From Planctomycetota bacterium (lineage in GTDB: Bacteria; Planctomycetota; SZUA-567), in assembly GCA_020861125.1 (NCBI GenBank), contig JAJBSZ010000281.1, forward strand, positions 1 to 7,096: a stretch of DNA of 7,096 nt, written 5' to 3'. Positions 6,874 through 7,096 of the stretch are shown here, one piece after another (within the stretch, counting starts at the first letter, position 1; every line of letters starts with the position of its first letter). Both the position numbers and the translations under genes were made by a program. The notes under the pieces were generated by a model. The model saw only the letters and a list, made by a program, of their open reading frames with translations, searched no databases and was not told where the DNA came from.

Positions 6874-6903
6874 TTCGGATCGACGACGCAAGGAAACCGA
6901 ACC

Positions 6904-7096
6904 ATGTCCACCGCTCCACGCCAGAACCTGGCCGATCGTTTGCCCAAGCACTACGTCCCGTCGGAGGTCGAACCCAAGCGGCTGGAGGAATGGTTGTCCT
7001 CGGGTGCCTTACAATACGCTCCCGATCCCCACAAGCAGCCCTACGACATCCTCATCCCGAAGCCCAATGTCACCGGCATCCTGCAAATGGTCCATG
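6904..7096 (+). CDS. valS: Valyl-tRNA synthetase, N-terminal fragment (runs off the window)
   Basis: Only the first 64 codons are present. The enzyme charges tRNA-Val with valine in the cytoplasm. Identification rests on the opening LPKHYVPSEVEPKRLEEW (13-30), the usual ValRS linker into the Rossmann fold, and on PKPNVTGIL (52-60), which corresponds to the PPPNVTG signature specific to ValRS (IleRS and LeuRS differ here). The ATG at 6904 is preceded by AAGGA (6890-6894) at 9 bases. The class I HIGH motif, expected right after NVTGxL (HMGH in E. coli ValRS), reads QMVH (61-64): the first histidine and the glycine are both replaced, while the final histidine remains. The frame is open and clean up to the edge, so this does not look like decay, but the rest of the gene cannot be inspected. 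The gene is separated from the chemoreceptor by a strong terminator, so it should have its own promoter, which I could not identify. Confidence 0.88.
   Translation, partial: MSTAPRQNLADRLPKHYVPSEVEPKRLEEWLSSGALQYAPDPHKQPYDILIPKPNVTGILQMVH

Noticed and set aside
1..7096. A novel defence, mobile or biosynthetic system
   Set aside because: All four genes belong to well-known families, with no transposase, integrase, nuclease cassette, toxin-antitoxin pair or repeat array. I found no evidence of an undescribed multi-gene system.

Overview
This is a GC-rich bacterial window. It holds three complete genes and the start of a fourth, all on the + strand and tightly packed: a MATE-family efflux transporter (93-1403), the replicative DNA polymerase III alpha subunit dnaE (1532-4990), a transmembrane methyl-accepting chemotaxis protein (5155-6759), and the first 64 codons of valyl-tRNA synthetase valS (6904 to the window edge). 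No stretch over 300 bases lacks a gene. I see no rRNA, tRNA, CRISPR array, insertion sequence, integrase or attachment site.

The organism is a free-living, chemotactic bacterium. The clade cannot be fixed from this window. The DnaE N-terminus (HLHIHSHYS, TDHG, GFEAYVAPG) and the ValRS N-terminus (PNVTGIL) remind me of PVC-superphylum bacteria (Lentisphaerota, Kiritimatiellota, Verrucomicrobiota) or some deltaproteobacteria more than gammaproteobacteria. That is an impression, not a result. Base composition is uniform across the genes and gives no sign of recent transfer.

Layout: bases 1-92 hold a short leader with a T8 run near the edge, then the transporter. A 128-base gap follows, with a 9-bp inverted repeat and a TATACT -10-like box, leading to dnaE. 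A 164-base gap with a local AT-rich patch, and a possible sigma-28-like or sigma-70-like promoter, leads to the chemoreceptor. A strong intrinsic terminator, probably bidirectional, closes the chemoreceptor. valS then follows with a 46-base leader after the T-tract.

The four genes do not form one pathway: drug or metabolite export, chromosome replication, chemotaxis and translation. I see a housekeeping neighbourhood rather than a dedicated accessory system. The points most worth a second look are the replaced HIGH motif in ValRS (QMVH), the apparently complete metal site in the DnaE PHP domain (suggesting built-in proofreading), and the architecture of the chemoreceptor (no full HAMP, an unnamed helical sensor region, and a candidate C-terminal adaptation tether GFDGF).
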